Below, one piece after another: positions 1 through 14,281 of a stretch of 64,000 nucleotides of DNA. The stretch lies in assembly GCA_028023455.1 (NCBI GenBank), contig JAQFVV010000056.1:1364001-1428000 (forward strand), read 5' to 3'. Position 1 is the first letter of the stretch; each line of letters begins with the position of its first letter. This DNA is from Epiperipatus broadwayi (lineage: Eukaryota; Onychophora; Udeonychophora; Euonychophora; Peripatidae). A program made the translations under genes and the position numbers. The notes beneath the pieces are model-generated. The model worked only from the letters and a program-made list of their open reading frames with translations, was not told where the DNA came from and did no database searches.

Positions 1-1483
1 AGAAATTTTGCAAAAGCATTTCATTTATAGATTTCAAATACTATTTAGAAAGAGTTTACAATATTGAATTAATAAAGAAATTTGCAAAAGTATTTCATTT
101 TATAGAATTTAAATATTATTTGGAAAACAATTTAGAACGAAGTTTACAATATTATGGTTAGCTAACCTGATTTTGAAGAAATAATGATTGTTTTTGAAAT
201 TCACATAGAGCTCTGCTATTTTAGTAATATTAAAACAGTTCTCCTGTAGATAGACTGGAGATATTCGAACTGGAACGAAGGTGATATTTTTGGCGGCTTG
301 TAGCATCTTCAATTTAGTTGGGAGATGATTTTAAAATAGTGTTCCTGTAGCTGATTGAAATTGGGATGAAGGCAAGTCCTTTTTAGCGGCTTACGGCATC
401 TTTTATTTGGTATAAGCTTGTTGGATGTTGCTTCAGCATTTGATGGATTGAACTCGGCGTTCCATCATGGGAACGGCAGCAAAATTTTGCCTGACTTTAG
501 CCGGACATGGTAAAATTAACCAATTTATAACTTGGATAGTAATAGCTCTTCAAAAGCAAGATGGAGTATATATTCCCACTTAAAATAAGCCATATTTATA
601 CTTTTTCACAAAACCTTAACACCTTTTTGGAATTTCGTTTGCCTCGGGACCAATTGACTTTTAATTAAACAAAATAATATAATCCAATTTCTACAACAGA
701 TAACGTCTCCGAGGTGTTATATTTAATTTACTTAAAATTATTAAAATATATAAATCATATAATTTGATTCAGATTTCACTAATTAAATTCCTTTCTAGGT
801 GTTATAGAATGTTAAAGCTTAGCAGAAGTAATGGTATTCTGATTTATTCATAAAGTCTTTTGTTGAAACAAAAATCAATCAGTAAACAGATTTTACATTT
901 ACCCGGGGTGCAATCCTAATTGATTTCTTGTTTACACAAAATTCTCATTTTTAATTACAAAGGATGATTTTTATTTTACTGAAATAAATAACTTTTAACA
1001 TATTTGTTTTTACAAAATAACAAATTGGACAGATTTAAAAAAATAATTTAGTTTCTGTTATATATATAAAACATTAAATCAGAAAACCATTAAATATATT
1101 TTAAAGAAAACATTTTACATTATTTTTATTTAAACTTATATATATATATATCATTCCAATGTTTAACTTATTCATCCACATACGAAATAATAGCGAATAT
1201 AATTAAGAATTGACTGAAAATTAATAAAACATTTTATAATAATTTATGAGCATTTCTCCGCTATAATTTTATCAAACCTGTCAAATTATAGCGTGTTTTC
1301 GTATGTCAATGGACGATGCAATTCAAGTGGCCATTATAGCAAAGTTTTCCCGCTTGACTTATATATAACCTTTTACATATGACATTTTTACATTTAAGAT
1401 AGGTTCGAAACTAGTTCAGATGAGTAGGTCATTAGGTTGATGGTGAAATGGAAAGAGATTGGAAGGTTTCCGTTTCAATATAT
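1..1483 (-). repeat. LTR-like repeat, copy 1 (inverted partner at 28172-29610)
   Basis: Read on the minus strand, this segment matches 28172-29610 over its whole length, including the segment around 470-500 (partner 29060-29140), a stretch of LTR-promoter character and the TA-rich middle. Minus-strand TATA-like sequence GTATAAATATGG lies near 590-600 and is conserved in the other copy. Bases 1-75 and 76-157 are themselves an imperfect tandem duplication of about 80 bp, also present in the partner. The copy runs off the left edge of the window, so its far end is unseen. No credible coding region: the small minus-strand frame at 109-312 is interrupted by stops in the partner. It resembles an LTR or a long non-coding transposon end; the class is not established. 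Confidence 0.7.
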
Positions 1484-1524
1484 ATACATATAATATTTAA
1501 TGTTTTCACGGTTGTATGATGTAG

Positions 1525-1582
1525 ATAAATTATAACTTTTTGGGCTGTACCACACAGTACAGCCCAAAAAGTTATAATTTAT
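1525..1582. repeat. Perfect 26-bp inverted repeat (hairpin)
   Basis: Two arms of 26 bases (1525-1550 and 1557-1582) are exact reverse complements around the six-base loop CACACA. The arms contain GGGCTGTAC and GTACAGCCC. It lies about 45 bases beyond the end of the LTR-like repeat. It could be a short MITE or a cruciform-forming site. No flanking gene is visible. Confidence 0.85.
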
Positions 1583-1756
1583 TTATTTATACATATACAC
1601 ACTAAATTTATGAAATTGATTTTAAAGTAAAATTATATGTATTAAGTGAAATTCATTTACATTATAGTTTTGGTAAGCATTTTTTTTAAAAAAGAAAATT
1701 CCAATGAAAAGCAGAAAATATCAAACACATATTTTTAATCACTTATTTACACATGT

Positions 1757-2471
1757 TGTAACAGTCCTATTTGTACATTCATGCAACAAAATCCAGAGTT
1801 CTGGCAAATTACACTAAAGCTGATCCAAATGAGGGGTTGAGACCTCGAATCTGACCACACTTCAACTCATTTACCAGTGCTCCATGATTTAATACCCTAT
1901 GGATAACATTTATGAGGTTACACTCAGTCTCAATTTTTTTGTGAGCTGACAGAATGGGATGGAACATGAAACTCAGGAATGACCGATAACAAATAATATT
2001 AAATAATCACACATTTATGGCTAAATGAACTAATGCATATATCAATAAATTAACAAAATAATACTAATTTGGAGTGGTTTGAAGTGGATTGTGAGAGATA
2101 CCACCAAACAGTATTACAATTTAAATGTCTTTAATAATAAATTAAACAAACTAATTAATATAAGAACAAATAGATGTGCATTGGTTAGGTATTACACAAA
2201 TGGGTGTTACAACAATGATGAGATGATTTAGGTTACAGAAGTCTCATCTTTAGAAATGCACATTATACATATTATAATTTACTATCTGTGATTAATATTC
2301 ATCCCTAGTATATATGGTATGCCAACCATTCCTAGGTTTGCCATTGAGAACTAAATATTAGGAGAGATGACATCTGATAAAATGTTAATTCATTCATTCT
2401 AATATTAATTGATGAGCAATAATACACTCTGTATACAGATTCTCTAAGTCAACCAGATTCCATGTTCAGAC
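1757..2471. repeat. 715-bp tandem repeat, unit 1
   Basis: Unit 1 of a diverged head-to-tail pair. It begins TGTAACAGTCCTATTTGTAC and aligns with the start of unit 2 at 2472 (TGTAACGGTCATATTTGTAC). Shared blocks follow in the same order: GCTCCATGATTTA, CCCTATGGAT, TATGAGGTTACACTC, and near the end a GATGAGCAA/AATGAGCAA block. No reading frame is preserved between units, so this looks non-coding. Confidence 0.75.
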
Positions 2472-3186
2472 TGTAACGGTCATATTTGTACATTCATGTA
2501 ACAAAATCCAGAATTTTGGAAAATTATCCCAAAGCTGATCTATATGAGGGTCGATAGCTTGAATCAGGTTCACCTCCATTTCTTCACCAATGCTCCATGA
2601 TTTACTACCCTATGGATGACAGATATGAGGTTACACTCGGCCTCTTAGTTCACATGCTGGCAATAGCAAAGGGTGGAGTATGAGACTCAGAGAGTAATGA
2701 CTAAATTAATAATTAACTAACTAAACACACACATATGGCTGACTAAATAATGCATATATTAATACTTAACTAAAATAAAATTAGATTTGGTGTAAAATTT
2801 GGGAATGAATTACAAATAACACACTAAACATTTTATAAGTTTTAAGATATTTAATTATTAAGTTATAAGTTAATTAATACAATGGAAGTGCATTGGGATT
2901 GACACTCACAGGTGTTTTACAATGCTGAGTGAGTTAGATACAAGGTCTTATCTTTAGAATGCACTTTAAATCATTTAATTTTAAGTTTATTACAATTATT
3001 ATTTTTATCTATGGTATATGCTCATGCCTGAATTATGCTATGTCATTCCTATGAGGTTTGTTAAGAGTTAAGTTTACAAAAATGACTATGATAAAATATA
3101 ACTTATTTATTAAAATTACATAATGAGCAACAAATGTGTTCCATATGCAGATTGTTTTGTATAAACTAGATCTGGGGTTCAGATCA
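2472..3186. repeat. 715-bp tandem repeat, unit 2
   Basis: Second unit of the diverged direct repeat, with the same block order as unit 1 and small indels. Its 3' end runs into another dispersed repeat family starting near 3175. Divergence by eye is about a quarter to a third of sites, so the duplication is old. Confidence 0.75.
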
Positions 3187-3450
3187 ATGCTGAACTGAAT
3201 AATAGAGGGATGAATTGGTGTTTTGCAGTGTAGCTTCAGAGACTACAGTGCTGCACAAACTAAATAAGGGCTGTGGCCCAAATATGTAATTACTCATGGG
3301 ATTCAGTACCAAGTATTCAGTTCCCATGGACAGTATGACTTGCTACCACAAGATATAAAGAATCTTTAATTTGGGAGATTGCAGCAACTTAAAATATAGT
3401 TCTGGATCCTTGTGTTCCAGCTCTAGAAGGAGCTGTTCAAAGTAATATTA
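3175..3450 (+). repeat. Dispersed repeat 'P', copy 1
   Basis: Matches 9691-9935 in direct orientation. Shared blocks are AATGCTGAA, GGATTCAGTACC, AGTACTCAGTTCCC (with changes), TATGACTTGCTA and GTTCTGGA...GTTCCAG. No open frame. In the second copy this block sits between the ends of the 2-kb units described below, so it is probably part of the same repeat family. Confidence 0.65.
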
Positions 3451-6400
3451 TTGGCAGGCATTAAACCTGGTGCCTTTTTAATAATAATATATATATTATA
3501 ACCTACACTCCCAACACCGCTCATATACATTATATGAGTAAATGCCCAGGGTGCCAGTTCTATGTCTGATACAAAATTATTACTGAGACTCTTTACCTAT
3601 GTCTACATTCAGCTCAGCTCAGTGGGAGGTTATAGGAAGTTCATAAGATATATAATTATAAGTAAATGAAAGAAGAAATATTATAAAAAAAAACATTAAA
3701 TATAATGTAAATCCTTTTTGTTAACTAACTGCATGATAAAGAATCACAATGTTTATTAGTACAGTCTATTAAAATATTCTTTCAACTTAATTTCCTCCTT
3801 CATCCAAGTATAACATATATCAGCTTGATATAATTCTATCACTAAACAATCCTGTGACTTGGCATATCATCATCTAAACAGCTACCTTAATGCCGATCAA
3901 GGAATATACAATAAGATCTCAGATAATTTAAAAACACAGTTGAATTACATAAAATACATTGGCCCATAATTTATAATTCTAATTTATAATAAAATGTAAT
4001 GAGATAAATTGACTAAATGCTTTACTGTGTTTAACAATTAGATAATGACAGAAATAGGGTATTTTAATCTCACATCATCATCTAACAAATATACTAATTG
4101 GGCAACCTTTCTAATATGTTTATCAAGTAACAAATGTTCCTTATAATGTTTGGATTAAGAAAACAAGATTGTCAGACACCAGAAAATTTGATATTATAAC
4201 TATAAAATAATATATCTACTTTATAACAGATGTATGAAATGTGGAGATGTGGAAATTGAAACACGAATGTATACAAGAATAACTTAAGACACAGTTTTTA
4301 ATAAACAAATCATTTATTATACTGAAAATTTAATTTAATATACTTATTTACAATAAGACTGCTTGTCTTAATAATTTTAAATTCTCAAACAAACCTTGGA
4401 CATCAGTTTGGGATTATCCCTATTATATTAAGTTATTTATACCTTTTTGAAATCAAAATTAACAACAAACTTGAATATTCTAACTTTGAATACCTGCTTT
4501 GCTTAAGCATTTCATTTAAACATATCATTAACTAAATAATATATTATATTATTGGCACAATAAATATTTATGAGAGGATATTCTATTGATTAATAAAATA
4601 AATCAAACTACCATATTTGGCCATCAACAAAGCAACTTTCTCTAACTAATTAAATAATCATTTTTAATTACATATACTTTTCACGCATAACAATAAAATC
4701 ATATTCATTCTGATGGTTTGATGATTTATAATTCTGTATTAAATGAATATAATATGTTTCAAAACATATTTCCCGTTCTTAATTTCAATAACTCTATACT
4801 TTTATATCCGCGATATTGTTTATATTATGTGTGTGTGTGTTCAAGCAACAATAATAGAAAACATTTTTTTCCACACACTAACCTTTCACTAAGAAAATAT
4901 TAAACAATTACTTCATTTCGGACAATGTCATAGATCAGCCAACAAAATAAGACACTAATATTATATCAAAAATTTAATTTAACTATTTATCTGGCCACAT
5001 AACTAAATAACACAGAGCTATATTTTCATGATTATACAAACTACACGTTCCAAGGGAAATTCACATGAGGAGCAAATAAACTCTTACTTAATACTTCTAC
5101 AATAATTCATCCAATTCTGAAATACACTATTTGTGTGGGACTTTTTTCCTCAGCACCAGGACTATAAGAAAAACATCATTTAACTTCAAAACTATCCTTT
5201 CATAATACACATATAATATAAACTAGGCTCTACTCATGGAAAATTATTAAAAATATACTACATAAGCAAAATCTCTCATCCCTACAAACATAGAATGCAT
5301 CCAGATTACTTTCCATTCCCAAAGCTCTTCTACATATCTAACATTATATATACATGCTGGCAGATAAATACATACAGATAACCTACTAATACATTCAATT
5401 CTTTAGAATATGACAACATCCGAAATTTATACATAAGATATTCACAAACTGAACTTTTATTAAACAAATGTTATAATTGTGCAAAATAGATACACACGTA
5501 AATAAGAATATATGAAAAAAAAATCAATTCCAAGTTATATATTATGCAAGCAACATGGTACTTCAATAATACATCAAGGTATAACTTTTAATTCAGAATA
5601 AACTTTAAACAATTTTTAAAATAGTAGTAGTTATAATTATTATGAATAAGATTTCTTTACCATCTCTAGCAGACTATTTTTATTATATGTTCATTGATTT
5701 AAAAGCCAAAATTCTCACTTTCAGATAAGAAAATATACAAAATAAATGTAAACCTCTCTCTAACAATATAATAATTAAAAAAAAAAACATATATTTCTTT
5801 CCTTTACCTTCGTAAAAGAAAAAGAAAACATATTTGTATAAAATCACTTTTTTTTACCAGCGTATCCACCATTCGTGAGTACGCTTTCCGAGATGATCTA
5901 GGAGTTCATACAGCCCAAAATTATAAACAAAACATAATAATAAATATGTCTAACTATCTATTATATACATTGATGATGACAAGTAATAAAAAAAATAAAG
6001 AAACAAAAATCATTTGTTCTTTGACTTAAAATAAAAAGTTCTCTTGCAAAGTCCTCTTCCAAGTTTATTGAACGATATGGAGGTAGATTCCAAACTGAGT
6101 TTGAACATAAAATGAATTTCTATAGGATAACCAAAAAAAAAAAAAATAATAATCATAGCATAAATATGATCTAGCATCTCCAATGTTCTAGCATAGCTAC
6201 TTGAGTTTACTACATCACACATAAGTAATCAATTTTATTATGACAGAAATATGAAAGACATTTTTTAGCTACAGTTGTAGAAGAATTATTTAATTCACTC
6301 CGTAGTAGTTTTTTAAATTAAGTAAGCAATTGTTCTTAATAAATTTCTTAAATAGAATTTGTTTTTCCGACATTTTATCAGCTAGTATACATATAGTTTA

Positions 6401-8129
6401 TTTTTAAATATTGCAAATTGATACATCATAATCCTTTGGTAATCCCACAACTAGTAATAATTTATTTTCTAAATGCATCCATATCGAAGAGAACAGAAAT
6501 ACACCACATTCCCGTCCTTCCATCCGATTTAAGTACATATTTAATGAGTAGTATCCTTTGCTTATTTGGAGTAATTCACATTTTATTTCTTTCATAAAAA
6601 TACATATTATTTTTAGGAATACTAAATAAATAAATACTATCATTTCTCCTTAATAAATTTAAGTATGGCATGATATATCAAAATACACATATCCTTTAAA
6701 TTTTATATTTAACTTTTATAAAAGCAAGACATAAAATATAGTGAAAAATGAAAATAAATTCTGTAAAACTGTTCTGCACACATTTCCAAGAGATATTATA
6801 CGACACATGTAGATTAGTTAGATAATTATAAAGTTCATGCATTTTATTTTCCTTCTTAATGATAAGTAAATAAGATAATGCAAACTTAATATTATCGATA
6901 TATATTTTAAAATAATAATAAGTATGAGATGGTTAACTCAAACCTTTAAATTAGGTAAGGAAATGAAAAACTGATGTACCTTCTTACATTCTAGCCTTGC
7001 ATTCCCATTGAAGACCTTTCTCTAATGAATTTCTTATGACTTTTCCAGAAGTTTACTCCAAAGCTTTTTTAAAATTAATTTTACTTCAGGAAGAAATATA
7101 TATGTGTTACAGCATGGAAGAGTAATATACTGGCTGCAATTATCAACAATAATGAGCAATTTTTAATAAAAACTATCTGTTAAATAGATATATCTCCCCC
7201 CCCATCAAAAGGTCATTTTTCTTCAAAAAGGTTAACTCCCACCTTTTTGCACTTAAGCTCATTTTATATGCAAGAAATCTTTTTTTTTTTTAAAAAAAAA
7301 AAAATCATTCTGATTTTTATAATTAAATCAAGACAAAAAAAATTAATAATAAAAAAAATAACTTTTACAAACTTGAAAGAAATGAATATTAATTAACTGT
7401 TAAACAAAAATGATTAATAATTTATTTAATTTGTAAAATAATCCACTGATTCAAATATCTATTAATCATTAGGGAAATATATATATTTGTTAAATTATTA
7501 AAGACAATTTCTGTAATTTAAATGTCTTCTTGTTAAATGTACTATTGCTTAATGTTATTAAAAGATGAAAATGAAATGAAACATAATACAGACATACATG
7601 CATGCACGTGTACTGCAACCTAAATATTAAACTATCTTGATTAAATATAATTGAAATGGCTATTAATGTTGATAAAGGATAGGTATCAATGAATAAAGGA
7701 TTAGCAAACCATTCAAACCAATACTACACTAAAATAAAATAACTTTGCATCCTCCTAACAAAATATACTAATTCCTATAATAAATAACCCTCTTTCTTGC
7801 ATTAAATACTTCATTAACTATAATAATAATAATAAATGCTTATAAAGTGGTTAATCAAATGCATAAGCAATCAACATCGAAAGCTTTAAACAATTTCCAG
7901 CAAAATTTTTAAATTTCTAAGGCTATTTCATTTTTTTAATACAATACAAATATTCACTACAGATACAAAGTATCTCAATTTTTTGTGCCCATTCAGAGGG
8001 TCACTATATATATAAGTTTTGGTTTTATATATATATATATATAGCAAGGCATATTGCATATATGTGCTTTATAAGGATATATCCGTAAGCTTTCCAAAAT
8101 ATCAAATATTAAACTAAAGTGCTAAATCT
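3451..8129. other. A+T-rich interval without recognisable gene
   Basis: I see no supported gene here. Frames longer than 60 codons (for example 4718-4903 plus, 6010-6222 minus and 6404-6643 minus) have the composition of random A+T-rich DNA and no motif. There are poly-A/poly-T runs (near 7280-7310), short TA runs (8025-8041) and a GT run near 4830, but no repeat I could pair with another part of the window. Confidence 0.6.
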
Positions 8130-9690
8130 ATAGTTTCTTCCTGCAAAACTATTTTATCCCATCTCATAATTTATCATACTTAAAACATGCTTAAAAGGGT
8201 TAATTAAAATGATCTAGTTTACTGATTAAATCCTAATAGTTTATATCATAAACTAAGGAGGAAAAAGCATATTTGGGACTTAACTAATTATCTATAATAT
8301 GCTTTAAAAACCTTAATCATGATAAGCTAAAACATAGTAGCTTAACTAAATATACATATATCTAAGATAGGTTTCAAAATGGAAATTTAAATGTGTGCTC
8401 AAGATCAGCATAAATCAATTACATGAGAGCTTCTAATCATCTCTAATATTATTAATATTAATAATCTCCATTTTGAATCATGACATATAAAATCAATACA
8501 ATAACAATATAAATATAATTATATAATAACTAATTACATTTATTATGTTAGGAGAATTATTAAATTAGAATTTCATTTAACATAGGCAAGATTGTTACAA
8601 TTATTATTATTAATTTTAAAATCACATTAAATTGGATTACAGAGTTTAGTTTAATTTTAATAGAAAACATTTTGAAGTTATAAATTTATGAACGTTCAAT
8701 TTTATATAGCTATCTTAAGAAAGTTATTAAAACAGTTTAATTTAAGATTTATTTTTGTAGACCTCTGCATGAAGAAATGCTACCAATAATCTTCTAACTT
8801 TGTTGTCCTTCATGGTGTTTGTGCACTGGTGTTCTTCTTTGGGATACTTGTCCAATGTCTTCATGGCAGGCTGTTGGTGAACTCCTCTATTCCAATAGAA
8901 TGGTCTTCCAAAGGAAGATGGCAAATTGAGCTTTCTAGCCCATTTAAGAGAGTGAACTTTAGTGATAAAGTTTGGGGGATTTTATGTTAACTTGTTTACT
9001 CCCCATACAAAAGCCACAAACTTGTTTACAATTTTTAGTTTTAAATCTTAAATTTTAACATAGTTTTATTAACTTTGGAAAAGACAAAAGTAAGAAGCAA
9101 GTGATTCATAAAATAATGCAGCTTGACTGCCTTTCTTTTGTCTTAAAATTTGTTTTAAACTTATTTTAGAAATTTGTTCTTGGATCCCACAAAATTAAAC
9201 CAGGTGCATGTGGCAGGATATTTTCCAAGAAATAGACAATCTTTTAAAACAGATTTAAGTTCTGTAAACATTCTGTTATATATGTAATTCTGTCATCTCT
9301 AGAATTGGAGATATATATATATGAATAAAATTAAATTTGTACTCTTAATTTTATAATAACTTAAAGATAAAATAATTCAATTGTGCCACAGTGCTTATAA
9401 AATCTATTATATTGCAGCTTCATTCACATATATATGTAGGTGCTCACCTACACATAGAACCGTTTTTACGCACCTTACTTGAATTTATTATTTTAATTTA
9501 CAATTGAGTATAATATTATAACTATATGCACACAGACATTAATATACCTAGATGTATGCAAATATAAATATATACACAGACATAAATATATGTTAATATA
9601 CATTAATATATGTGGATTTGGATGGGTTTAAACTGAGGATGAATACTACTATGGGACATAGTAAGTGAAACAGAGTGTCAGATAAAAGAA
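8130..9690 (+). repeat. About 2-kb imperfect tandem unit, copy 1
   Basis: The first part (8130-9080) aligns with 10090-11190 and the last part (9105-9690) aligns with 14282-14830, all in direct orientation. Anchors include CAAAACTA, CATACTTAAAACATGCT, AAACTAAGGAGG, AGATTTCAAAA-like blocks, GGAAGATGGCAAA, AACTTGTTTACAA, and then CATTATAGCTTCATT-like and GGTTTAAACT blocks. No frame survives in both copies. The short frame at 8742-8924 (minus) lies in a conserved block but is not open in the second copy. Confidence 0.65.
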
Positions 9691-11190
9691 CACCAGTTCA
9701 AGACTAATGCTGAAGTTTAATAATAGGACAGAATGAACTGGTTGCTGTAGCAGGCTTCTTTGGTTCATGGTATGAAAGATAATTAATTATTCATAGGATT
9801 CAGTACCTAGTACTCAGTTCCCTTGGACCATATGACTTGCTAGCATAATACTGAACATTAGTTCTGGGTGTTGGAGCAGTTTTAAAAATTGGTTCTGGAC
9901 TCTCATGTTCCAGTTCTAAGTATGGCTATCCAAATTAAATAATGGGGTGGCATATTACCATAATCCCATTTTTAAAAGGAAGCATAACAAGGCATAAATA
10001 CACATATAGTGTTTAGTAAAAACACATTCATAACACTCATAAAATAATACCAATATTAAAAATAAATTTAAAGGCACAAAATTTTATAGTGTCATTCAGC
10101 AAAACTACCTTGACCCAGTTCTCAAATTATCATACCTTAAACATGCTAAGAGGGATTCATTAATAGCAATCTAGTTTAGAAATATGAATCTGTCTATATT
10201 CCATATAATAAACTAGGGAGGGAAAGCATATTTCAGGCATTATGACATTTACAAATATCCCTATAAGAATCATTCCAACTATTATCTAAGATATATATTA
10301 ATAATTTGCAAACCTTAATAAACAACTAATACATATTAACTAATTAAATCTTCATAACAGTGAATGCACAGTGGTCTGTTGTTATCTTAGAATAGATTTC
10401 AAAAGAGATTTTTCTCAGCTAAAAAGCAATGAAGAATGGAAGAGTTTCGAATTGTCTCTCATGAAGGTTTACTAAATTACTTATCTCTGCTTTGAAATTA
10501 TGGCATATCATATATAAATTAGAAAAAATAAAATAATCAAAATAGGAATAGGTATGGCTTCAGATTATAAAAGTTAAATAATAACTGATTACAGTTATTA
10601 TATTTAAAGAATTTACTTTGAAATTACATTTATATTTATAAGCAAGATAATTGCAGTTATATTTACATTTAGAGACTTCCTTTTACAGAGTTTTATTAAT
10701 CGAAAATTAATAATTACTGAATGTTCATTACAGATAACTAGCTTAAAGAATTTATTAGGGTTATGAAAAGAGATTTATAAAGCACTGTGGAGAAGAAATA
10801 TTACCAAGCTTCTTTTAGGTTTAAGTTGTCTAGCATTTGAAATAGACACTGGCACTTCTCTGAATAGTTTATCTTTCCTCATCTTCTTTGGAAGCTGGTG
10901 GTATGGGTCTTTTCCATTCTGCAATGATGGTGATGATGCACAGCAGTTGGGAAGTCACCATTCTTCTTAAGGAAGATGGCAAAGTTGGTGCCTTACTAGC
11001 CACTTATATTAAATTTCAAATGGGTGTAACTTCCAGCAACAACTGCTTTAATTTTATTACAAGAGATATATTGAGTGCTAAAATTTTGGGTTTTTATATT
11101 AGATTTCTGACATATCCACACCCTGTAAAACCTATTAACTTGTTTACAACTTTTAAATTTTAATCTTTAAATTTAACATTTTTTTATTAA
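9691..11190 (+). repeat. About 2-kb imperfect tandem unit, copy 2 (interrupted at its 3' end)
   Basis: Begins with repeat P (9691-9935) and continues with the block homologous to 8130-9080. Similarity stops near 11190 in an AAATTTAACAT-type sequence, and the missing terminal part of the unit resumes at 14282. The 91-codon plus-strand frame at 10888-11163 lies wholly in repeat DNA, is not open in copy 1 and has no motif, so I do not call it a gene. Confidence 0.65.
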
Positions 11191-14100
11191 CCTTAAACTT
11201 AACATAGCACACAATAATATAGTGGGTATGTATGTTTGGGTATATATAGAGAGAGGAAAGGAAAGGTAGAAATAAACACAGACAAAAATTGTATTAGATA
11301 TTTTTTACATTCATTTAAATTTTTACATAAAGAGTTAAATAACTCTGATTTGAAACAATATTTTGTTATAAAATTAAATATTTAAAAAGAGGTCTGATAA
11401 ATAAAAATTAATATTCCTATTCTGATTTTGATAATTTGAAAATAAGTATGTTTTCTGATAATTGTAAAAATGTCTATTGTTGAAATCTTTTAATTAATTT
11501 GTAAATTTTTATTATCAAAGTAAAAACATGTATATAGATTCCAAAGAATTAAAGTTAATTGAAATCTTTTTCCAATCACACTTTGATAAAAATTTCAAGC
11601 TTCTTTTCAAAAGAATTAGACAGATTGAAAACAGACTATGTTTTTATCACCTGACTCAACCAAAATTATAAAAAGACTGATAAAAAATTATCAGTTAGTC
11701 TGGATAATAGTTTTTGTAAGAATAGGTCAGCTGCAAGGTTGGTTACAATATTTTGTTGCAGCTTGATGTTTGCAGCAGTTGGTTTTAGCTGACCAGAGAG
11801 TTGGCAGAAGAGCTACCATGAGCTGATGTAGCTGAAGGCAGGACAATAGATTCATGAACTGCTACCATTTTCCTTCACAGGAGTTGGAATTTACATGGAG
11901 AAAAATGACCCACTTCTTTGTGCTGAAAGTCATAGCCTTAAATGTGGAGAGGACAGTTGCTTGCCTAAAATTTATCAAACTAAGGCAGCTGTTTGCCTGG
12001 AATAATCCTAGTCAGAAAGAGATCAACTACAGACCAACATTTTACATGGATTATATTTTTCCTGATGATGACAATTACTAAAACCAAACTTATCAAGAAA
12101 AATCTTCCAGCTTGCCCAGGGAACCCAGCTTGCTGAATAAGTAATTATATATATGCTGCAGTTTCTAAAGGCAGAGAAGCACAGATAAACATATACAGCT
12201 GTTGTTGAGTAAAGTTATATATATGATAATGAAATTTTAAATAATTTCTTTAGTAAAATGACATTTTGGAAGTGATATGTGAATTTGTACTTTTCATGTT
12301 TATAGTGAGTGTATAGTTGAGCAGGACTGCCTGGATGCAGTATGTTCATAATGTTTCGAAAGTATAGGCTTGACACTATCTTGACCTAGATGATTGAGCT
12401 CCTAGAATAGTCCAGCAGCATATATTGGGCTCATGAATAGGCCATGATCTCATGGATAGACCACATGTATAGGCCCCTAAGATTCACAGATGAGCAGGGC
12501 TGTCTCAGTGCCTGATATCTTTTCTGGATACTCCTTGTGGATGATATCTCTAGGTACAAGAGAGGTAGTGCTTAGAGATGAAGTATTTTCTCACATTATG
12601 TACCATTGTGTACTGATAGTCCATGATTGGTTGCCTACTTATCATGGCATGGGGAACTGCAGTTCATGTATTCACTTTTCCTAACTCACCTTGCCTACTT
12701 CATCAGCATTAACTAATCAAGCAGAATGACATTTTGAAATTTATATTTTATTGATTCTATAAAACGATGTTATCTTTCATTTATTAAAAAGAAAAAAGTG
12801 ACATTTTTAAAAGTGAAGCAAACAAGCAAATAATTTTACCTGGATTTAAAAAAAAAAAAATTTAAAAAGTAAAGAATCGGTGATTCTATAATTTAAATTT
12901 AAAAATGTTGATAATTAATCAACAAATACCTGTCAAAAATTGACTTTTTTTTTTTTAAGAAAAAAAAAGGAACTTATAAACTGATAAATAATTTTTAATT
13001 ATATCTATATTTTGTTTATAAACAGGTATATGTGTGAAATTTATGTATGTTTTCCAAATGGAATCAATTAGAAAAATATAAATTTATTATTGTAACAAAT
13101 TAAAATATGTAACTTTTTGTCAGTGTGTGAATACATGCACACACACACATGTAAATTTTTAAACATTTTTTATATACAGCTGTAAAAGGTTAATCATGTA
13201 TTTGTTATTTTATATGATGATTGTAATATAAGTCAATTGTACTGCATATTTATGTGTGCGCATATATGTCAGTGCTTGTCAAATAGGGCATATATGCAAA
13301 TTTTAATCATTTTTTATTATTGAATATTAATTGTATATTATAAATCAATTGTCTGTGTGCATATATATGTAAACCATAATAATAACTTGAATGGTGTGTT
13401 GTAATTTTGTAAATCATAAATGTGATAGTTTTTATTGTATAATAATCAAAATCAGAAGGCTTAATTGATATGTGAAGAACCATAATACCATTTTTTTATT
13501 GTTATTAATAAACTTATTTAATTGTTAAAATTCTATTGCATCATCTTTTGGTCACATACAGTAATAGAGCATATGTTCTTTGAGCTAGATTCAAGCACGG
13601 GATGAATATATAAATGGGGACATGTATGTTAGTGCTTTTGGGGCATCCAGTGATGATCAATCATCATCATCCTGATGCATAAGATTATATTCTTTAATAC
13701 CCATGCATTACCTTTAATTTTAGTTTAGTCTTATTAAAAATTTAAGTTTATAGTTGGCCAGTATATTAATGGTGCTTAATTGGCCAGAGCATTGATGATG
13801 ATCAGCATGTTTTAAATGCCCAGCATTATTATTTCGATTTTTGATTATTTGTGTATTCTAATGGATGGACACTAAGTTGGTGCATCCAAATTATGTTTAA
13901 ATAATTGCCCAAGCCTGGTCTACAGAAGACCCATTTCCGATCCAGTCACAAGATTGACTGTTGATATATTGTACTTATTTATTTTGATTGATCATTCATG
14001 TTAATGAATAATGGTTTCTCTTGAGTACTTTATAATGCTGGTTGATAAATGAATGATATATAGTTATTTCAGTTGCTCTACAGAGTGACTGGCTAATCTC

Positions 14101-14281
14101 TCAGAGATGTTCTAATCTCATGCTCCTATAAAATACTATATTACTTATATATATTCTTGTAAATTTTATATTAAATCATTTTATTTGAAATATTGTTGAC
14201 TTGGGAATGATGATGATGTTATCATCACCCCAGATTCATCTTCTCTTTCTAATACCCCATCTCATTACACTAGCGAATAAA
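11191..14281. other. About 3.1-kb sequence splitting tandem unit copy 2
   Basis: Deduced insertion: the repeat unit is continuous at 9080-9105 in copy 1 but is split here in copy 2. The interval has a slightly less A+T-rich core near 11700-12700 with short frames (11854-12081 and 12490-12684, plus) that I cannot relate to any family. I saw no terminal repeats, no reverse transcriptase or transposase motif, and no obvious target-site duplication. It may be an insertion of unknown class, or copy 1 may carry a deletion. Confidence 0.45.

Noticed and set aside
1790-1900. Possible tRNA-related SINE head (minus strand) in the 715-bp repeat
   Set aside because: The B-box-like GATTCGAGGTC is not conserved in unit 2 and the A box is weak.
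10888-11163. 91-codon plus-strand frame
   Set aside because: It lies inside a repeat unit, has no motif, and is not open in the homologous part of the first unit.
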